DNA of 64,000 nucleotides from Citroniella saccharovorans (GCF_035481615.1 NZ_JAYKOT010000003.1:682001-746000); one strand, 5' to 3'; positions 8,853 through 19,123 are shown, counted from the stretch's first letter. Numbers and translations: made by a program. Notes: generated by a model from the sequence alone, not told the origin.

Positions 8853-11198
8853 ATGTATGTTGGAGTTGTTTTAAAATCAAAGACTAGGTTAACTGATAAA
8901 ATCTACACATATAAAGTATTAGAAAAATATGAGAAGCTAGAATTATTGGGACGAAGAGTTATTGTACCATTTGGACTAGGTAATAAAAAAAGAATTGGAC
9001 TAGTTGTAGAATCATATAATAGCATAAACTCGGATTTCAAAGTTAAAACTTTTTTAGAAGTTATTGATGATAGCCCAATAATCTCAAAAGAGATGTTAGA
9101 GATTGCTAAATTTATGAAAGAAGAGTATTTAAGTGATTTTTCTTCTGCTATTAGAACGGTCCTTCCACCTGTTGATATAGTTAGAATTAATGAATATTAT
9201 GTTTATACTGATTCTAAAAAGGAAGGCTTTTTTAAAGAAGCAAAAAGTAAAGATGAAATTATAAAAAGTGGAATAAGTGAAGAAGATTTTTTAAAACTTA
9301 TCGAAGATGGAATAATTACAGTGAAATACGATTTAAAAACTAATGTTTCAAGAAATTTAGTTACTTATTATGAATTTTTAAATAAGGATGGAATACAAAA
9401 TCGTGCTTTTACACAGAAAAAAATTATTGACTATATTGAATCAAATAAAATAGTAGAAAGGAAAAAAATTTTAGAAGTTTTTCCATCTTCATCATCATCT
9501 ATTAAAGCTCTAATAGAAAGATCTAATATTAAAGTAATTGTTAAAGAAGAACTTAGAAGATTAGTTGATAAAAATCCTTCTATAAGTAGAAAAACATTAA
9601 AAGACTATCAAAAAAATGTAATAGATGAAATCCAAAGATCGAGTTTTGAAAAGCCTTTTTTAATACATGGTGTTACGGGATCTGGGAAAACAGAAATATA
9701 TCTTTCTCTTTCTGAGAGTGTTATTGATAGTGGCAAAAAAGTTATTATACTAGTACCTGAGATTTCATTAACTCCACAAACTATTAAAAGATTTCAAGAA
9801 AGATTTGATAAGGTTGCAGTCTATCATAGCAAGCTTAGCTTTTCAGAAAAATTTGACCAGTGGAGGCTTATAAAAGAAAATAAAGTTGATATAGTAATTG
9901 GTACAAGATCTGCTATTTTTTCACCATTTAAAGATTTAGGATTAATTATAATTGATGAGGAGCATGAACTTTCTTTTATAAGTGATAAAAATCCAAAATA
10001 TGATGCTTTAGATATCGCAAAGTTCAGGATGAATTATAATAATGCTAAGCTTATTTTAGGATCAGCTACACCTAGGATTAGCTCCTATTACAAGGCTTTA
10101 AAAGGAGATTATAGGTTATTCACTTTAAAAAATAGGGCAACTGGTTTTAGTTTGCCTAGTGTTGAAATGGTTGATATGAGAATTGAACTCATGGAGAAAA
10201 ATTATTCTATGATATCAAAACGTCTTAAAGAAGAGATTGAAAATTCTTTAAGATCCAAAAAACAGGTTATTCTTTTTATAAATAAAAGAGGACATACAAG
10301 TTTTATTTTTTGCAGAAAATGCGGATATATTTTAAAATGTGAAGCCTGCGATTCATCAATGACTTATCACAAAAACAAAGATATAAGTATCTGTCATTTC
10401 TGTGGAAGAACAAAGGAAAAACCAATTATTTGCCCATCATGTGGTTCAAAATTCATTAAGGAATTTGGTGCAGGAACTGAAAGATTAGAAGAGATAGTAA
10501 AAGAAGAATTTCCATATGCAAATGTTGCACGCATGGATAGAGACACTATGATTCGAAAAAATTCTTATACGAAAATCTATGAGGATATGAAAAATCATAA
10601 AATAAATATATTAATTGGTACTCAAATGTTATCAAAAGGATTTGACTTTGAAAAAGTTAATTTGGTTGGAATTGTATCGTCTGATATTAGTTTAAATATC
10701 CCCGACTATAGAGCAAATGAAAGAACTTTTCAGTTATTAACGCAAGTTGCTGGCAGAAGTGGAAGATTTGGCGAGGGAAAAGTTATTTTACAAACCTATC
10801 AACCTGAAAATATTGTTTTACAGTCGGCAAAAAACCAAGACTATGAATCTTTTTTTAATTATGAAATAAAAATTAGAGAAAAATTAAATTTTCCACCTTT
10901 TTATAATATAATACTTTTAAGGGTTATGAATGAAAAAAGGATAAAAACATTTGATAAGGCCCTAGAGATAACTAAACTTCTTGGAAGAGAATTGGGAAAC
11001 AAAGCTGAAATCAATGGACCAAACCCTTCTGTAGTAGAGAGAATTAACAATTGGTATAGGTTTAATATTATAATAAAGACAAATGAATATTTAGATGATG
11101 TTAAAAAAGTAATTAGTGAAAAAATTATTGAAAATGAAAGTTTTACAAAAGGAGAATTTAGACTCTATTATATGATAAATCCACTTTCATTTTATTAG
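8853..11198 (+). CDS. priA: Primosomal protein N-prime (replication restart helicase PriA)
   Basis: 781 residues. An N-terminal DNA 3-prime-end binding domain, then a superfamily 2 helicase core with Walker A GVTGSGKTEIY, the DEEH box, GSATPRISS and the C-terminal helicase motif QVAGRSGR. The zinc region carries paired cysteines (CRKCGYILKCEACDSS, CHFCGR, CPSCGS), eight in total as in other PriA proteins. It reloads the replisome at collapsed forks. Neighbours coaBC and def are the standard Firmicute context. Confidence 0.98.
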   Translation: MYVGVVLKSKTRLTDKIYTYKVLEKYEKLELLGRRVIVPFGLGNKKRIGLVVESYNSINSDFKVKTFLEVIDDSPIISKEMLEIAKFMKEEYLSDFSSAIRTVLPPVDIVRINEYYVYTDSKKEGFFKEAKSKDEIIKSGISEEDFLKLIEDGIITVKYDLKTNVSRNLVTYYEFLNKDGIQNRAFTQKKIIDYIESNKIVERKKILEVFPSSSSSIKALIERSNIKVIVKEELRRLVDKNPSISRKTLKDYQKNVIDEIQRSSFEKPFLIHGVTGSGKTEIYLSLSESVIDSGKKVIILVPEISLTPQTIKRFQERFDKVAVYHSKLSFSEKFDQWRLIKENKVDIVIGTRSAIFSPFKDLGLIIIDEEHELSFISDKNPKYDALDIAKFRMNYNNAKLILGSATPRISSYYKALKGDYRLFTLKNRATGFSLPSVEMVDMRIELMEKNYSMISKRLKEEIENSLRSKKQVILFINKRGHTSFIFCRKCGYILKCEACDSSMTYHKNKDISICHFCGRTKEKPIICPSCGSKFIKEFGAGTERLEEIVKEEFPYANVARMDRDTMIRKNSYTKIYEDMKNHKINILIGTQMLSKGFDFEKVNLVGIVSSDISLNIPDYRANERTFQLLTQVAGRSGRFGEGKVILQTYQPENIVLQSAKNQDYESFFNYEIKIREKLNFPPFYNIILLRVMNEKRIKTFDKALEITKLLGRELGNKAEINGPNPSVVERINNWYRFNIIIKTNEYLDDVKKVISEKIIENESFTKGEFRLYYMINPLSFY

Positions 11199-11206
11199 GA
11201 GGAATT

Positions 11207-11677
11207 ATGGCTTTAAGAGAAATAAGAATAGAAGGCGACGAAATTCTAGGAAAAGTATCTAAAGAGGTTTTAACAGTTACTCCTAGAATTAAACAGCTTA
11301 TATTAGATATGTTTGAAACTATGGATGCAAATGACGGAATAGGGCTTGCAGCTGTACAAGTTGGAACTTTAAGAAGGATTATTGTAATAAATATTGAACA
11401 GGAAGACAAAAAGACTAGAATGGCTTTAATTAATCCAAATATTATTGAAGAAAGTGGCAAAGAACTTGGGCTTGAGGGATGCCTTTCTATACCAAACTTT
11501 AGGGGGAAGGTTTATAGACCTACTAAGCTTAAAGTTTCTTATAGAGATGAGAATTTTGAGGAAAAAGTACTTGAAGCAGAAGGCTTAATGGCAAGGTGTC
11601 TATGTCACGAAATTGATCATTTGAACGGCATTTTATTTGACCAAATAACTGTAGAGGAGGATGATACAACTGATTAA
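11207..11677 (+). CDS. def: Peptide deformylase
   Basis: 156 residues with all three metal-site motifs: GIGLAAVQVG, EGCLSIP (Cys ligand) and HEIDHLNGILF (two His ligands and the catalytic Glu). It removes the formyl group from nascent proteins, working opposite to the Fmt enzyme encoded next. The start follows AGGAGG at 11198-11203. The tail GTAGAGGAGG forms the ribosome binding site for fmt. Confidence 0.98.
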   Translation: MALREIRIEGDEILGKVSKEVLTVTPRIKQLILDMFETMDANDGIGLAAVQVGTLRRIIVINIEQEDKKTRMALINPNIIEESGKELGLEGCLSIPNFRGKVYRPTKLKVSYRDENFEEKVLEAEGLMARCLCHEIDHLNGILFDQITVEEDDTTD

Positions 11678-12599
11678 TATTGTTTATGTATCAAATTCTG
11701 AATTTGGTATTAGTCCTTTAGAGCTATTGAATAATGATAAAGATATAAATATTTCTTTAGTAATTACTCAACCTGATAAGAAAAGATCAAGAAATAAAGT
11801 TATACCATCTCCTATTAAATTAAAAGCCTTAGAACTTGGACTTAAGGTATATACTACTTATGATATAAATAGGGATGATGAATTAGAATTATTAAAAGAG
11901 GTGGGTGCAGAATTTATAGTTGTTGTATCTTTTGGTCAAATTATTAGCAAAAGATTACTTGAAACATTTAAGAATAAAATTATTAATCTACATTCATCAA
12001 TACTTCCTAAATATAGGGGAGCTTCACCAATAAATGAAACGCTACTTAATTTAGACGAAATTGCTGGTTCAAGTATAATGTTAATTGATGAAAAAATGGA
12101 CACAGGAGATATTTTGAAAACCACAAGCTTTGAAGTAGATCCATCTTTTAAATATGAAGAATTAAGTGAAAAACTTTCCATTATTGGAGGGAAAGATCTA
12201 GCCCATGTTATAAAAAATTATGATTATTATTTTAAAAAGAGAAAGCCACAAAAAAGTTCAGAGGCAAGTTATACGAAATTAATAAAAAAGAGCGATGGAC
12301 AGATTGATTTTTCTCAAAAAAGTGACATAATTGAAGGTAAGTTTAAGGCATATAGTGTATGGCCCCAAATTTATTTCAATTACAAGGGTATGAATATAAA
12401 GATTATAGATTTTTATTTTATCAATAGGCAAGCTGGATTAAATGGAGAGATAGTTAAAGTATGTAATGATGGGATTTTTATCAATTGTAAGGATAAAACT
12501 CTTGTTATTACCAAAATAGGATATCCTGGAAAGAAATCAATGGAAGTTTCTGAATTTTTAAAGGGAAATTCTATTGAAAAAATAATTATTGGAGGTTAG
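11661..12599 (+). CDS. fmt: Methionyl-tRNA formyltransferase
   Basis: Up to 312 residues. The formyl-THF-binding domain has a LHSSILPKYRGASPI motif (family N.H.S.LP.YRGA.P) and MDTGDIL, followed by a C-terminal OB-like domain. It formylates initiator Met-tRNA. Start choice is uncertain: the ATG at 11661 directly abuts the GGAGG (11656-11660), too close for normal initiation, whereas an in-frame CTG at 11670 is ideally spaced and gives the family-like N-terminus (M)INIVYVSNSEFG. The ATG is reported conservatively. It overlaps the end of def. Confidence 0.95.
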   Translation: MIQLINIVYVSNSEFGISPLELLNNDKDINISLVITQPDKKRSRNKVIPSPIKLKALELGLKVYTTYDINRDDELELLKEVGAEFIVVVSFGQIISKRLLETFKNKIINLHSSILPKYRGASPINETLLNLDEIAGSSIMLIDEKMDTGDILKTTSFEVDPSFKYEELSEKLSIIGGKDLAHVIKNYDYYFKKRKPQKSSEASYTKLIKKSDGQIDFSQKSDIIEGKFKAYSVWPQIYFNYKGMNIKIIDFYFINRQAGLNGEIVKVCNDGIFINCKDKTLVITKIGYPGKKSMEVSEFLKGNSIEKIIIGG

Positions 12600-12601
12600 A
12601 T

Positions 12602-13294
12602 ATGCCATTATATTATCAAAATAGTAGCTCGATGCTACTTATGCTTATTGGATTTATTATTTCACTAGCTAGTCAGCTTTATATTAAAGCCGTTTTTAAA
12701 AAATATTCAGAAGTTGGAAACAAAAACAACTTAAGTGGACTTGAAGTTGCTAGAAGAATATTAGATAGAAATAATTTAGGAGAAATTAATATTTTTCAAG
12801 TTAGAGGAAGCTTAACTGATCACTATAATCCTACAAATAAAACTCTTGGACTTTCAGAGTCAGTATATGGCTTAAGATCAATTGCTGCAGTGGCAGTAGC
12901 GGCTCATGAATGTGGACATGCTATTCAACATGAAAAGGGTTATATACCATTAAAAATAAGATCAGCCTTAGTACCAGTTGTTCAAATATCCTCATCTTCT
13001 TCTTGGTATTTAATACTTATTGGTATGATTATGTCTATTCCTAAGTTTGTGGATATTGGAATTTTACTTTTTGTAGCAACATTAGTTTTTCAGATAGTAA
13101 CCCTACCTGTCGAATTCGATGCAAGTCATAGAGCAATAGTAAAGCTTGAGGAGTATGGATTAATTGACCAAGGAGAAGTTAATTCTTGCAGAAGTGTTTT
13201 AATAGCTGCGGCTTTAACTTATGTAGCGGCAGTAGCAGTATCGATGTTAAACCTTTTAAGATTATTAGGATTAAGAAATAGAGATGAAAGATAA
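12602..13294 (+). CDS. YugP-type membrane zinc metallopeptidase
   Basis: 230 residues with an N-terminal membrane segment, the zinc-binding HECGH motif (in VAAHECGHAIQHEKGY) at about residues 101-105, and several C-terminal transmembrane helices. This is the DUF/peptidase family typified by B. subtilis YugP; its substrate is unknown. A downstream EFDASHRA segment is a family signature and probably supplies another metal ligand. It sits between fmt and rsmB, a common position. The 3-prime end overlaps rsmB by 11 bases. Confidence 0.93.
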   Translation: MPLYYQNSSSMLLMLIGFIISLASQLYIKAVFKKYSEVGNKNNLSGLEVARRILDRNNLGEINIFQVRGSLTDHYNPTNKTLGLSESVYGLRSIAAVAVAAHECGHAIQHEKGYIPLKIRSALVPVVQISSSSSWYLILIGMIMSIPKFVDIGILLFVATLVFQIVTLPVEFDASHRAIVKLEEYGLIDQGEVNSCRSVLIAAALTYVAAVAVSMLNLLRLLGLRNRDER

Positions 13295-14537
13295 TATTTC
13301 TTCTAGAAAAATTGCTGTAGATTCTATTTATAATATCATCTATAATGATTCATTTTCTGATATCATAGTTAGAAAAAATAAAGATCTGTTTACTGACAAC
13401 AGGGATTTTACTTTATATCAAAAAATAGTTTTAGGAAGTCTTGAGAGAATTTTTGAATTAGATTTTATTATTAGTGAACTTTCTAACATTAAGTTTAACA
13501 AGATAGATAAAATAATTCTATCCATTCTGAGGTGCGCTATATATGAATTAATGTATCTTGAAAGTAAAGACTATGCTGTTATAAATGAATATGTAAATTT
13601 AACTGTAATTAATAAGAGAAAGTTTTCAAAGGGATATGTAAATGCCATATTAAGAAATTTTCTTAGAAATAAAAACAAATTACTAGATAATGTAATAAAT
13701 AGCACAAATGAACAAGTTAGATACAATATAAATCAGGAGATTATAGATTATTTTAAACTTAATTATTCAAATTATGATAAAATATTGATGTCTTTTTATG
13801 ATATAAATCCACTTACTGTTAGAGCTAATAAGGATATTGATTTATCTGAAGAAGTTTTATTTAAAAAGACTAAATATGATAATTTTTACTTAGTTAAAGA
13901 CCCTCAAGAATTCTTTTTATCAGATTATTTTAAAAATAATAAAGTATCAATTCAATCTTTGGGCTCATATATAGCTGGAAGATGTCTAGATGCAAAGGAT
14001 AATAATTTAGTGCTTGACCTTTGCTCTGCTCCAGGTACTAAAGCTAGGCAAATTTTAGATAGTTTTAATGGTGGACATATAGTATCAAATGATATAGATA
14101 AGAATAAAAATAGACTCATAGAAGAAAATTTGAAATATTTTGGCAAGAATAGATATGAGATAAGAAATTTTGACGCTACTGTTGAAATAAAAGAATTTAG
14201 GGAAAAGTTTGATAGAGTTTTAATTGATGTTCCATGTTCAAATTTGGGACTTATTTCAAAAAAACCTGAGATCCGATTTAAAAGAACAATGAATTATATT
14301 TATGATATTTCTAATATTCAAAAGAAAATAATTGATTGTGCTATAAAATATTTAAAAGTTGGTGGAGTTTTAGTATATAGTACATGTACTTATGGAAATT
14401 TAGAAAATTTAGATAATTATAATTATCTAAAATCTATTTTAGATGTATATGCTATAGACAATGAGGACTATATACAAATAGATAATTATACTCATAAAAG
14501 CAATGGATTTTTTATTGCAAGATTTAAAAAAAGTTAG
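13284..14537 (+). CDS. rsmB: 16S rRNA (cytosine-967-C5)-methyltransferase
   Basis: 417 residues: an N-terminal NusB-like RNA-binding domain (about 1-135) and a SAM-dependent methyltransferase domain with the SAM loop DLCSAPGTKARQ, the DVPCSNLG motif IV (PC) and STCTYGNLENLDN motif VI (TC). The two catalytic cysteines are present in PC and TC. rlmN follows, as in most Firmicutes, so both make rRNA modifications. Confidence 0.95.
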   Translation: MKDNISSRKIAVDSIYNIIYNDSFSDIIVRKNKDLFTDNRDFTLYQKIVLGSLERIFELDFIISELSNIKFNKIDKIILSILRCAIYELMYLESKDYAVINEYVNLTVINKRKFSKGYVNAILRNFLRNKNKLLDNVINSTNEQVRYNINQEIIDYFKLNYSNYDKILMSFYDINPLTVRANKDIDLSEEVLFKKTKYDNFYLVKDPQEFFLSDYFKNNKVSIQSLGSYIAGRCLDAKDNNLVLDLCSAPGTKARQILDSFNGGHIVSNDIDKNKNRLIEENLKYFGKNRYEIRNFDATVEIKEFREKFDRVLIDVPCSNLGLISKKPEIRFKRTMNYIYDISNIQKKIIDCAIKYLKVGGVLVYSTCTYGNLENLDNYNYLKSILDVYAIDNEDYIQIDNYTHKSNGFFIARFKKS

Positions 14538-14545
14538 GTGATTAT

Positions 14546-15586
14546 ATGCATAAATTTGATTTAAAATCAATGGATATTAAAGAGCTTGAAAATTTATTAA
14601 TTTCTAATGGAGAAAAAGCATTTAGAGCAAAGCAATTATTTAAATTTATTCATGATGAAAAAGGAGATAGGATAGAAAATTTAACTACTTTTTCTAAGGA
14701 TTTAAGAAGCAAGTTAGATGAAATTTCTTATATTTCAGATTTAAAGATTATTAAAAGATTGGATTCTAATTTAGACAATACAAAAAAATATATATATGAA
14801 TTAGAAGATAAAAACATTATAGAATCTGTTTATTTAGAGTCTTTTGCTAACAATACAATTTGTATTTCTTCTCAAGTAGGCTGTAAAATGGGATGTGAAT
14901 TTTGTGCTTCTACAAAAAATGGATTTACAAGGAATTTAAGAGTTTCTGAAATGCTTGATCAAATATACATGTGTGAAAAAGATCTAAATAAAAAAATAGA
15001 TAATATAGTTCTTATGGGGATAGGGGAACCTCTTGATAATTTTCTAAATGTTTGTAAATTTATTAGAATTTTAAATAATGATCTTGGTCATAATACTGGA
15101 ATTAGGAACATTACTGTTTCTACCTGTGGAATAATAGAAGGAATAAATAAATTTACTGAGGAGAATATTAAAGCTAATTTAGCGATTTCACTTCATAATG
15201 GCATTCAAAAAAAGAAAGAAAAAATAATGCCTATTTCCAAAATGAATAAACTACCTGAACTTAAAAAAGCTCTTATTAACTATCAAGAGAAATTATCAAG
15301 AAGGTTAAGCTTTGAGTATATTGTTATAAAAGGTGTAAATGATACATTTGACCATGCAAGAGCTGTTAAAAATATGGCTGATGGACTAGATGTGCATATT
15401 AACTTAATTCCAATAAATAAGATAGATGACTTTAGCTATCCCGATACAACATTTGAAGATGCAGAAAGATTTAAAGAAAAATTAGATAATTTAAATCTGA
15501 ACACTACGATTAGAAGAAAGCAAGGAGAAGACATTGATGCTTCCTGTGGACAGCTAAGAAATAATTATTTGAAAAAGAGGCCCTAG
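14546..15586 (+). CDS. rlmN: Dual-specificity 23S rRNA/tRNA adenine C2-methyltransferase RlmN
   Basis: 346 residues; radical SAM enzyme with the cluster motif CKMGCEFC (CxxxCxxC), SQVGC before it, the GEPLDN SAM motif, and ISLHNG. The C-terminal segment DASCGQLR contains the cysteine used in the methyl-transfer mechanism. It methylates A2503 of 23S rRNA and A37 of some tRNAs. Starts after a GGTGAT ribosome binding site; the PP2C gene begins one base after the stop. Confidence 0.98.
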   Translation: MHKFDLKSMDIKELENLLISNGEKAFRAKQLFKFIHDEKGDRIENLTTFSKDLRSKLDEISYISDLKIIKRLDSNLDNTKKYIYELEDKNIIESVYLESFANNTICISSQVGCKMGCEFCASTKNGFTRNLRVSEMLDQIYMCEKDLNKKIDNIVLMGIGEPLDNFLNVCKFIRILNNDLGHNTGIRNITVSTCGIIEGINKFTEENIKANLAISLHNGIQKKKEKIMPISKMNKLPELKKALINYQEKLSRRLSFEYIVIKGVNDTFDHARAVKNMADGLDVHINLIPINKIDDFSYPDTTFEDAERFKEKLDNLNLNTTIRRKQGEDIDASCGQLRNNYLKKRP

Positions 15587-15587
15587 G

Positions 15588-16310
15588 ATGAACATATTTT
15601 ATAGAAGTGATATAGGTAAGGTTAGAAAAACAAATGAAGATTCTTATTTAATTGTTGAAAAAGATGATTATACTCTTTTAATTATAGCTGATGGAATGGG
15701 CGGTCATAAAGCAGGTGAAGTAGCTTCTAAAATTGCTGTAGATAGTATTAAATTATACTTTGAAAACAAATATGAGGATAATAAAGATTTTGGAGTATTA
15801 TTAACTAAAGCAATTAAATTTGCTAATCAAGAAATTAATAAAAAATCCAAGGAGTCAGAAGAATATTTCAACATGGGTACCACTGTTGAAGCCTGCGTAT
15901 TAACTACAGAAAAACTTATTATCGGTCACGTTGGGGATAGTAGAGTTTATTATTTTAATAATAAGGAGTTAAAACAAATAACTAAAGATCACTCCCTTTT
16001 TAATGACCTTATTGATCATGGCAATGTATCAGTAGAAGAAGCTAAAGAAATAGGTCATAAGAATATTATTACTAGAGCTTTAGGTGGAGAAGAAAAAGTT
16101 AAAGTAGATATATTTACACTGGATACCAAGTATATGAATGGCATTTTAATTTGTACTGATGGGATTACTAGTATGGTATCTGATGATGATATATTTGAAA
16201 TTTTAAAAAGTGATTATAAACTTGAAGAAAAAACTAATTTAATTGTCGATAAAGCAAATGAAAATGGCGGAAGAGATAATTCTACTATTATTATTGTAGG
16301 TTTGAGGTGA
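15588..16310 (+). CDS. PP2C-family serine/threonine phosphatase (PrpC/Stp)
   Basis: 240 residues with the PP2C metal motifs: KTNEDSY, IADGMGGHKAGEVAS, GHVGDSRVY and CTDGITSMV, with RDNSTIIIV at the C-terminus. It dephosphorylates targets of the adjacent PASTA kinase, four bases downstream. Normal length and all metal-binding aspartates visible. Confidence 0.97.
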   Translation: MNIFYRSDIGKVRKTNEDSYLIVEKDDYTLLIIADGMGGHKAGEVASKIAVDSIKLYFENKYEDNKDFGVLLTKAIKFANQEINKKSKESEEYFNMGTTVEACVLTTEKLIIGHVGDSRVYYFNNKELKQITKDHSLFNDLIDHGNVSVEEAKEIGHKNIITRALGGEEKVKVDIFTLDTKYMNGILICTDGITSMVSDDDIFEILKSDYKLEEKTNLIVDKANENGGRDNSTIIIVGLR

Positions 16311-16314
16311 TATT

Positions 16315-18252
16315 ATGATTGGTAGAACTTTAGGTAATAGATACAATATAATAGAAAAAGTTGGAACAGGTGGAATGGCTTATGTTTATAAAGCTGAGGA
16401 CAAAATTTTAAAAAGACTTGTTGCAATTAAAGTTTTAAAAGAACAATTTATTGAGGATCAAGAATTTTCTAAAAAATTTGAAATTGAAGCTCAATCTGCT
16501 GCTAGATTATCTCATCCAAACATTGTTAATGTGTACGATGTAGGAACAGATAGAATTGATGATAGAATCATTCATTATATAGTAATGGAATACATTAATG
16601 GAAGAACTCTTAAAGATTTAATTAGAGAAAAGGGCAAACTTTCTACTACTGAAGCTGTAAGCTATTCAAAACAAATTGCTAGTGCACTTGATTTAGCACA
16701 TAGAAATGGAATTATTCATAGAGATATAAAACCGCAAAATATAATGATAAATGATGAAGGTATGGTTAAGGTTACAGATTTTGGAATTGCCAGAATATCA
16801 TCCTCAGCTACCATAACTTATACTTCATCTATTCTTGGAACTGTTCACTATATCTCTCCAGAACAAGCAAAGGGAAGTTTTATTGACTATAAATCAGATA
16901 TTTACTCACTAGGAATTGTTATGTATGAGATGTTAACAGGCAGAGTTCCTTTTGATGCAGAAAATTCAGTTGGAATAGCTCTTGCACATATTCATGAAAA
17001 GGTAGAAGCACCAAGAATTTTAAACCCATCTATTAGCCCAAGACTTAATTCAATTGTATTAAAAGCTTTGGAAAAAAATCCAGAGAATAGATTTTCTAGT
17101 TGTAGAGAACTTATACGTGCTTTAAACTCTAGAGATATTTTTTCTGATATTTCTAATAGGGCTGTTTATAATCCTAATTCTAAAAAGAAAGATCAAGAAA
17201 AAAAAGTAGCTATATATAAAACTGATCATCAACAAGAACGGGCTGATAAAAAAAATCAAAAAAACAAAAAAAATGTCTTTCTTAAAATTTTAGCTTCTTT
17301 AATAATTATTTCAATTCTATTTTTTGTAGCTAGAGGTTTATCTAATACTTTCAAAAAAAATGAAGTAGAGATACCTAGTGTAGTAAATAAGTCTGAAGCT
17401 GAGGCCCTTGCACTCATATTAAATAGTAATTTAAAATACAGCATAAAAAGAGTATATTCTGATAAGGTAGATAAAGGATATGTAATCAGTCAAAGTCCAA
17501 ACGGTGGAGAAATGGCAACAAAGGGTTCTCTCGTTGAAATTCAAATTTCTGATGGTGTTGAAACTGTTAAAATGCCTTCTATTAAGGGGCAGACTTTACA
17601 GAGTGCAAAAGCAATACTGGAACCGTTAGGTTTAAGTATTGAAACTGAAAGATATGAGTTTAACGATAGTATAGAAGAAGGCAAAATAATTAGCCAACAT
17701 CCAGAAGCTAATGAAGAAGTTTCTACAAATTCTCAGATTGAAGTTACTCTTAGCAAGGGCAAAGAAGTTAAGACTGTTAAAATGCCAAATTTGCTAGGAT
17801 CATCAGAACAAGCTGCACTAAAAACAATAGAAGATATGAAACTAAAAAATGGTGATTTAGAGAAAAGATACTCAGACGAATATCCCGAAGGAACTGTTAT
17901 GTGGCAATCTTATGATCAAGGTACAGAATTAAAAGAAGGAACTGCTATTGATATTTTAATTAGTAAAGGTAAGAGTAAGAATAATATTACTGGTATTCCT
18001 AGTGGAGCAATAAACCTTGCTGAAGATGAAAATAATACAGAACAAGTTAAAATTTTCAGTATGCAGATAGAACCACCGACAGATAGAGAGAATTTTAAGG
18101 TTAAAATTATTAGAATTTATAATGGAAATGAAAAGGAAGTATATAACAAGGCACATAATAGTAAGGACGGTTCTTTTACTATTGATTTTGTAGACTATTC
18201 TTCTAGTAAATTTAAAATCTTTTTTGATGACGAGCTAGTACATGAAAACTAA
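16315..18252 (+). CDS. pknB: PASTA-domain Ser/Thr protein kinase (PrkC/PknB type)
   Basis: 645 residues. Kinase domain (about 1-270) with GTGGMAYVYKA, VAIKVLK, HRDIKPQNIM and DFGIARI; a Lys-rich juxtamembrane linker; one transmembrane helix at about 322-340; then three extracellular PASTA repeats (about 350-415, 416-482, 485-550) and a ~95-residue C-terminal extension. PASTA domains sense muropeptides or lipid II and link kinase activity to cell-wall growth and division. It overlaps rsgA by 11 bases. Confidence 0.97.
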   Translation: MIGRTLGNRYNIIEKVGTGGMAYVYKAEDKILKRLVAIKVLKEQFIEDQEFSKKFEIEAQSAARLSHPNIVNVYDVGTDRIDDRIIHYIVMEYINGRTLKDLIREKGKLSTTEAVSYSKQIASALDLAHRNGIIHRDIKPQNIMINDEGMVKVTDFGIARISSSATITYTSSILGTVHYISPEQAKGSFIDYKSDIYSLGIVMYEMLTGRVPFDAENSVGIALAHIHEKVEAPRILNPSISPRLNSIVLKALEKNPENRFSSCRELIRALNSRDIFSDISNRAVYNPNSKKKDQEKKVAIYKTDHQQERADKKNQKNKKNVFLKILASLIIISILFFVARGLSNTFKKNEVEIPSVVNKSEAEALALILNSNLKYSIKRVYSDKVDKGYVISQSPNGGEMATKGSLVEIQISDGVETVKMPSIKGQTLQSAKAILEPLGLSIETERYEFNDSIEEGKIISQHPEANEEVSTNSQIEVTLSKGKEVKTVKMPNLLGSSEQAALKTIEDMKLKNGDLEKRYSDEYPEGTVMWQSYDQGTELKEGTAIDILISKGKSKNNITGIPSGAINLAEDENNTEQVKIFSMQIEPPTDRENFKVKIIRIYNGNEKEVYNKAHNSKDGSFTIDFVDYSSSKFKIFFDDELVHEN

Positions 18253-19123
18253 TGAATTAATTGGAACTGTTGTAAAAACGCAAAGAGAACTTTATTATGT
18301 TCAAACTGAAGATGAACTTATAACTTCTAAGGCTAGGGGACTTTTTAGAAAATCAGATCAAAGTCCATTAGTTGGAGATAAGGTTTTAGTAACTGTGTCA
18401 AAAGAAGATAAAGGAGGATATATAACTAAAATCTTACCAAGAAAAAATATTCTGAAAAGACCAAAAGTTGTGAATATTGATTTAGCATTTCTAGTTTTTT
18501 CTATCAAACATCCTAATTTAAATTTATATTTATTGGATAAAAACCTTATTATTAATGAATATTTAAAAGTTGAGACATCAATAATTTTTACAAAAACAGA
18601 TAATTCAGATATTAAAGAAATAGAGAATCTAAAAAAGATGTATGAAGATATAGGATATAGAGTTTTTTTAAGTTCTATTTTTGATGATGAAGGAGTAAAA
18701 ATTATTAAAAGAGAAGTAAAAAATAGAATTGTTTCATTTTCTGGACCTAGTGGAGTTGGAAAAACAAGTCTTATTTCAAAAATTTTGGGAAAAGATTTAG
18801 AAATAGGTGAGATTTCTAATAAAACCAAAAGAGGAAAGAACACTACCAGACATACAGAATTATTTGTAACAGATAATAAGGGATTTATACTAGATACACC
18901 AGGTTTTAGCTCCATAAACTTAGATATTGATTATGATTTTAAACTTGATTCACTTTTTAGAGAGTTCAAAAAATATAGTGGACAATGTAAGTACAATGAT
19001 TGTTTACATTTAAATGAACCTGATTGCAAAATTAAAGAAAATATAAAAAATACAATTTATCAAACAAGATATGATAATTATAAAATGTTTTTAAATGAGA
19101 TCAAAAATAATAGGAGGTTTTAA
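18242..19123 (+). CDS. rsgA: Small ribosomal subunit biogenesis GTPase RsgA
   Basis: 293 residues with an N-terminal OB fold, a circularly permuted GTPase domain (TKTD as G4 preceding the P-loop GPSGVGKTSLIS, then TTRHTEL and DTPGFSS) and a C-terminal zinc finger with C..YNDC.H..EPDC. It aids late 30S maturation. It sits in the conserved prkC-rsgA-rpe-thiN order; its stop and the rpe start overlap as TAATG. Confidence 0.97.
   Translation: MKTNELIGTVVKTQRELYYVQTEDELITSKARGLFRKSDQSPLVGDKVLVTVSKEDKGGYITKILPRKNILKRPKVVNIDLAFLVFSIKHPNLNLYLLDKNLIINEYLKVETSIIFTKTDNSDIKEIENLKKMYEDIGYRVFLSSIFDDEGVKIIKREVKNRIVSFSGPSGVGKTSLISKILGKDLEIGEISNKTKRGKNTTRHTELFVTDNKGFILDTPGFSSINLDIDYDFKLDSLFREFKKYSGQCKYNDCLHLNEPDCKIKENIKNTIYQTRYDNYKMFLNEIKNNRRF

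Noticed and set aside
16315..18252. Phase-variable A8 tracts in the PASTA kinase linker
   Set aside because: The frame is uninterrupted and runs of eight are common in ordinary genes of this A+T-rich window.
18358..18915. 185-residue minus-strand open frame within rsgA
   Set aside because: Its length reflects skewed codon use of rsgA; no start context and low-complexity hydrophobic product.
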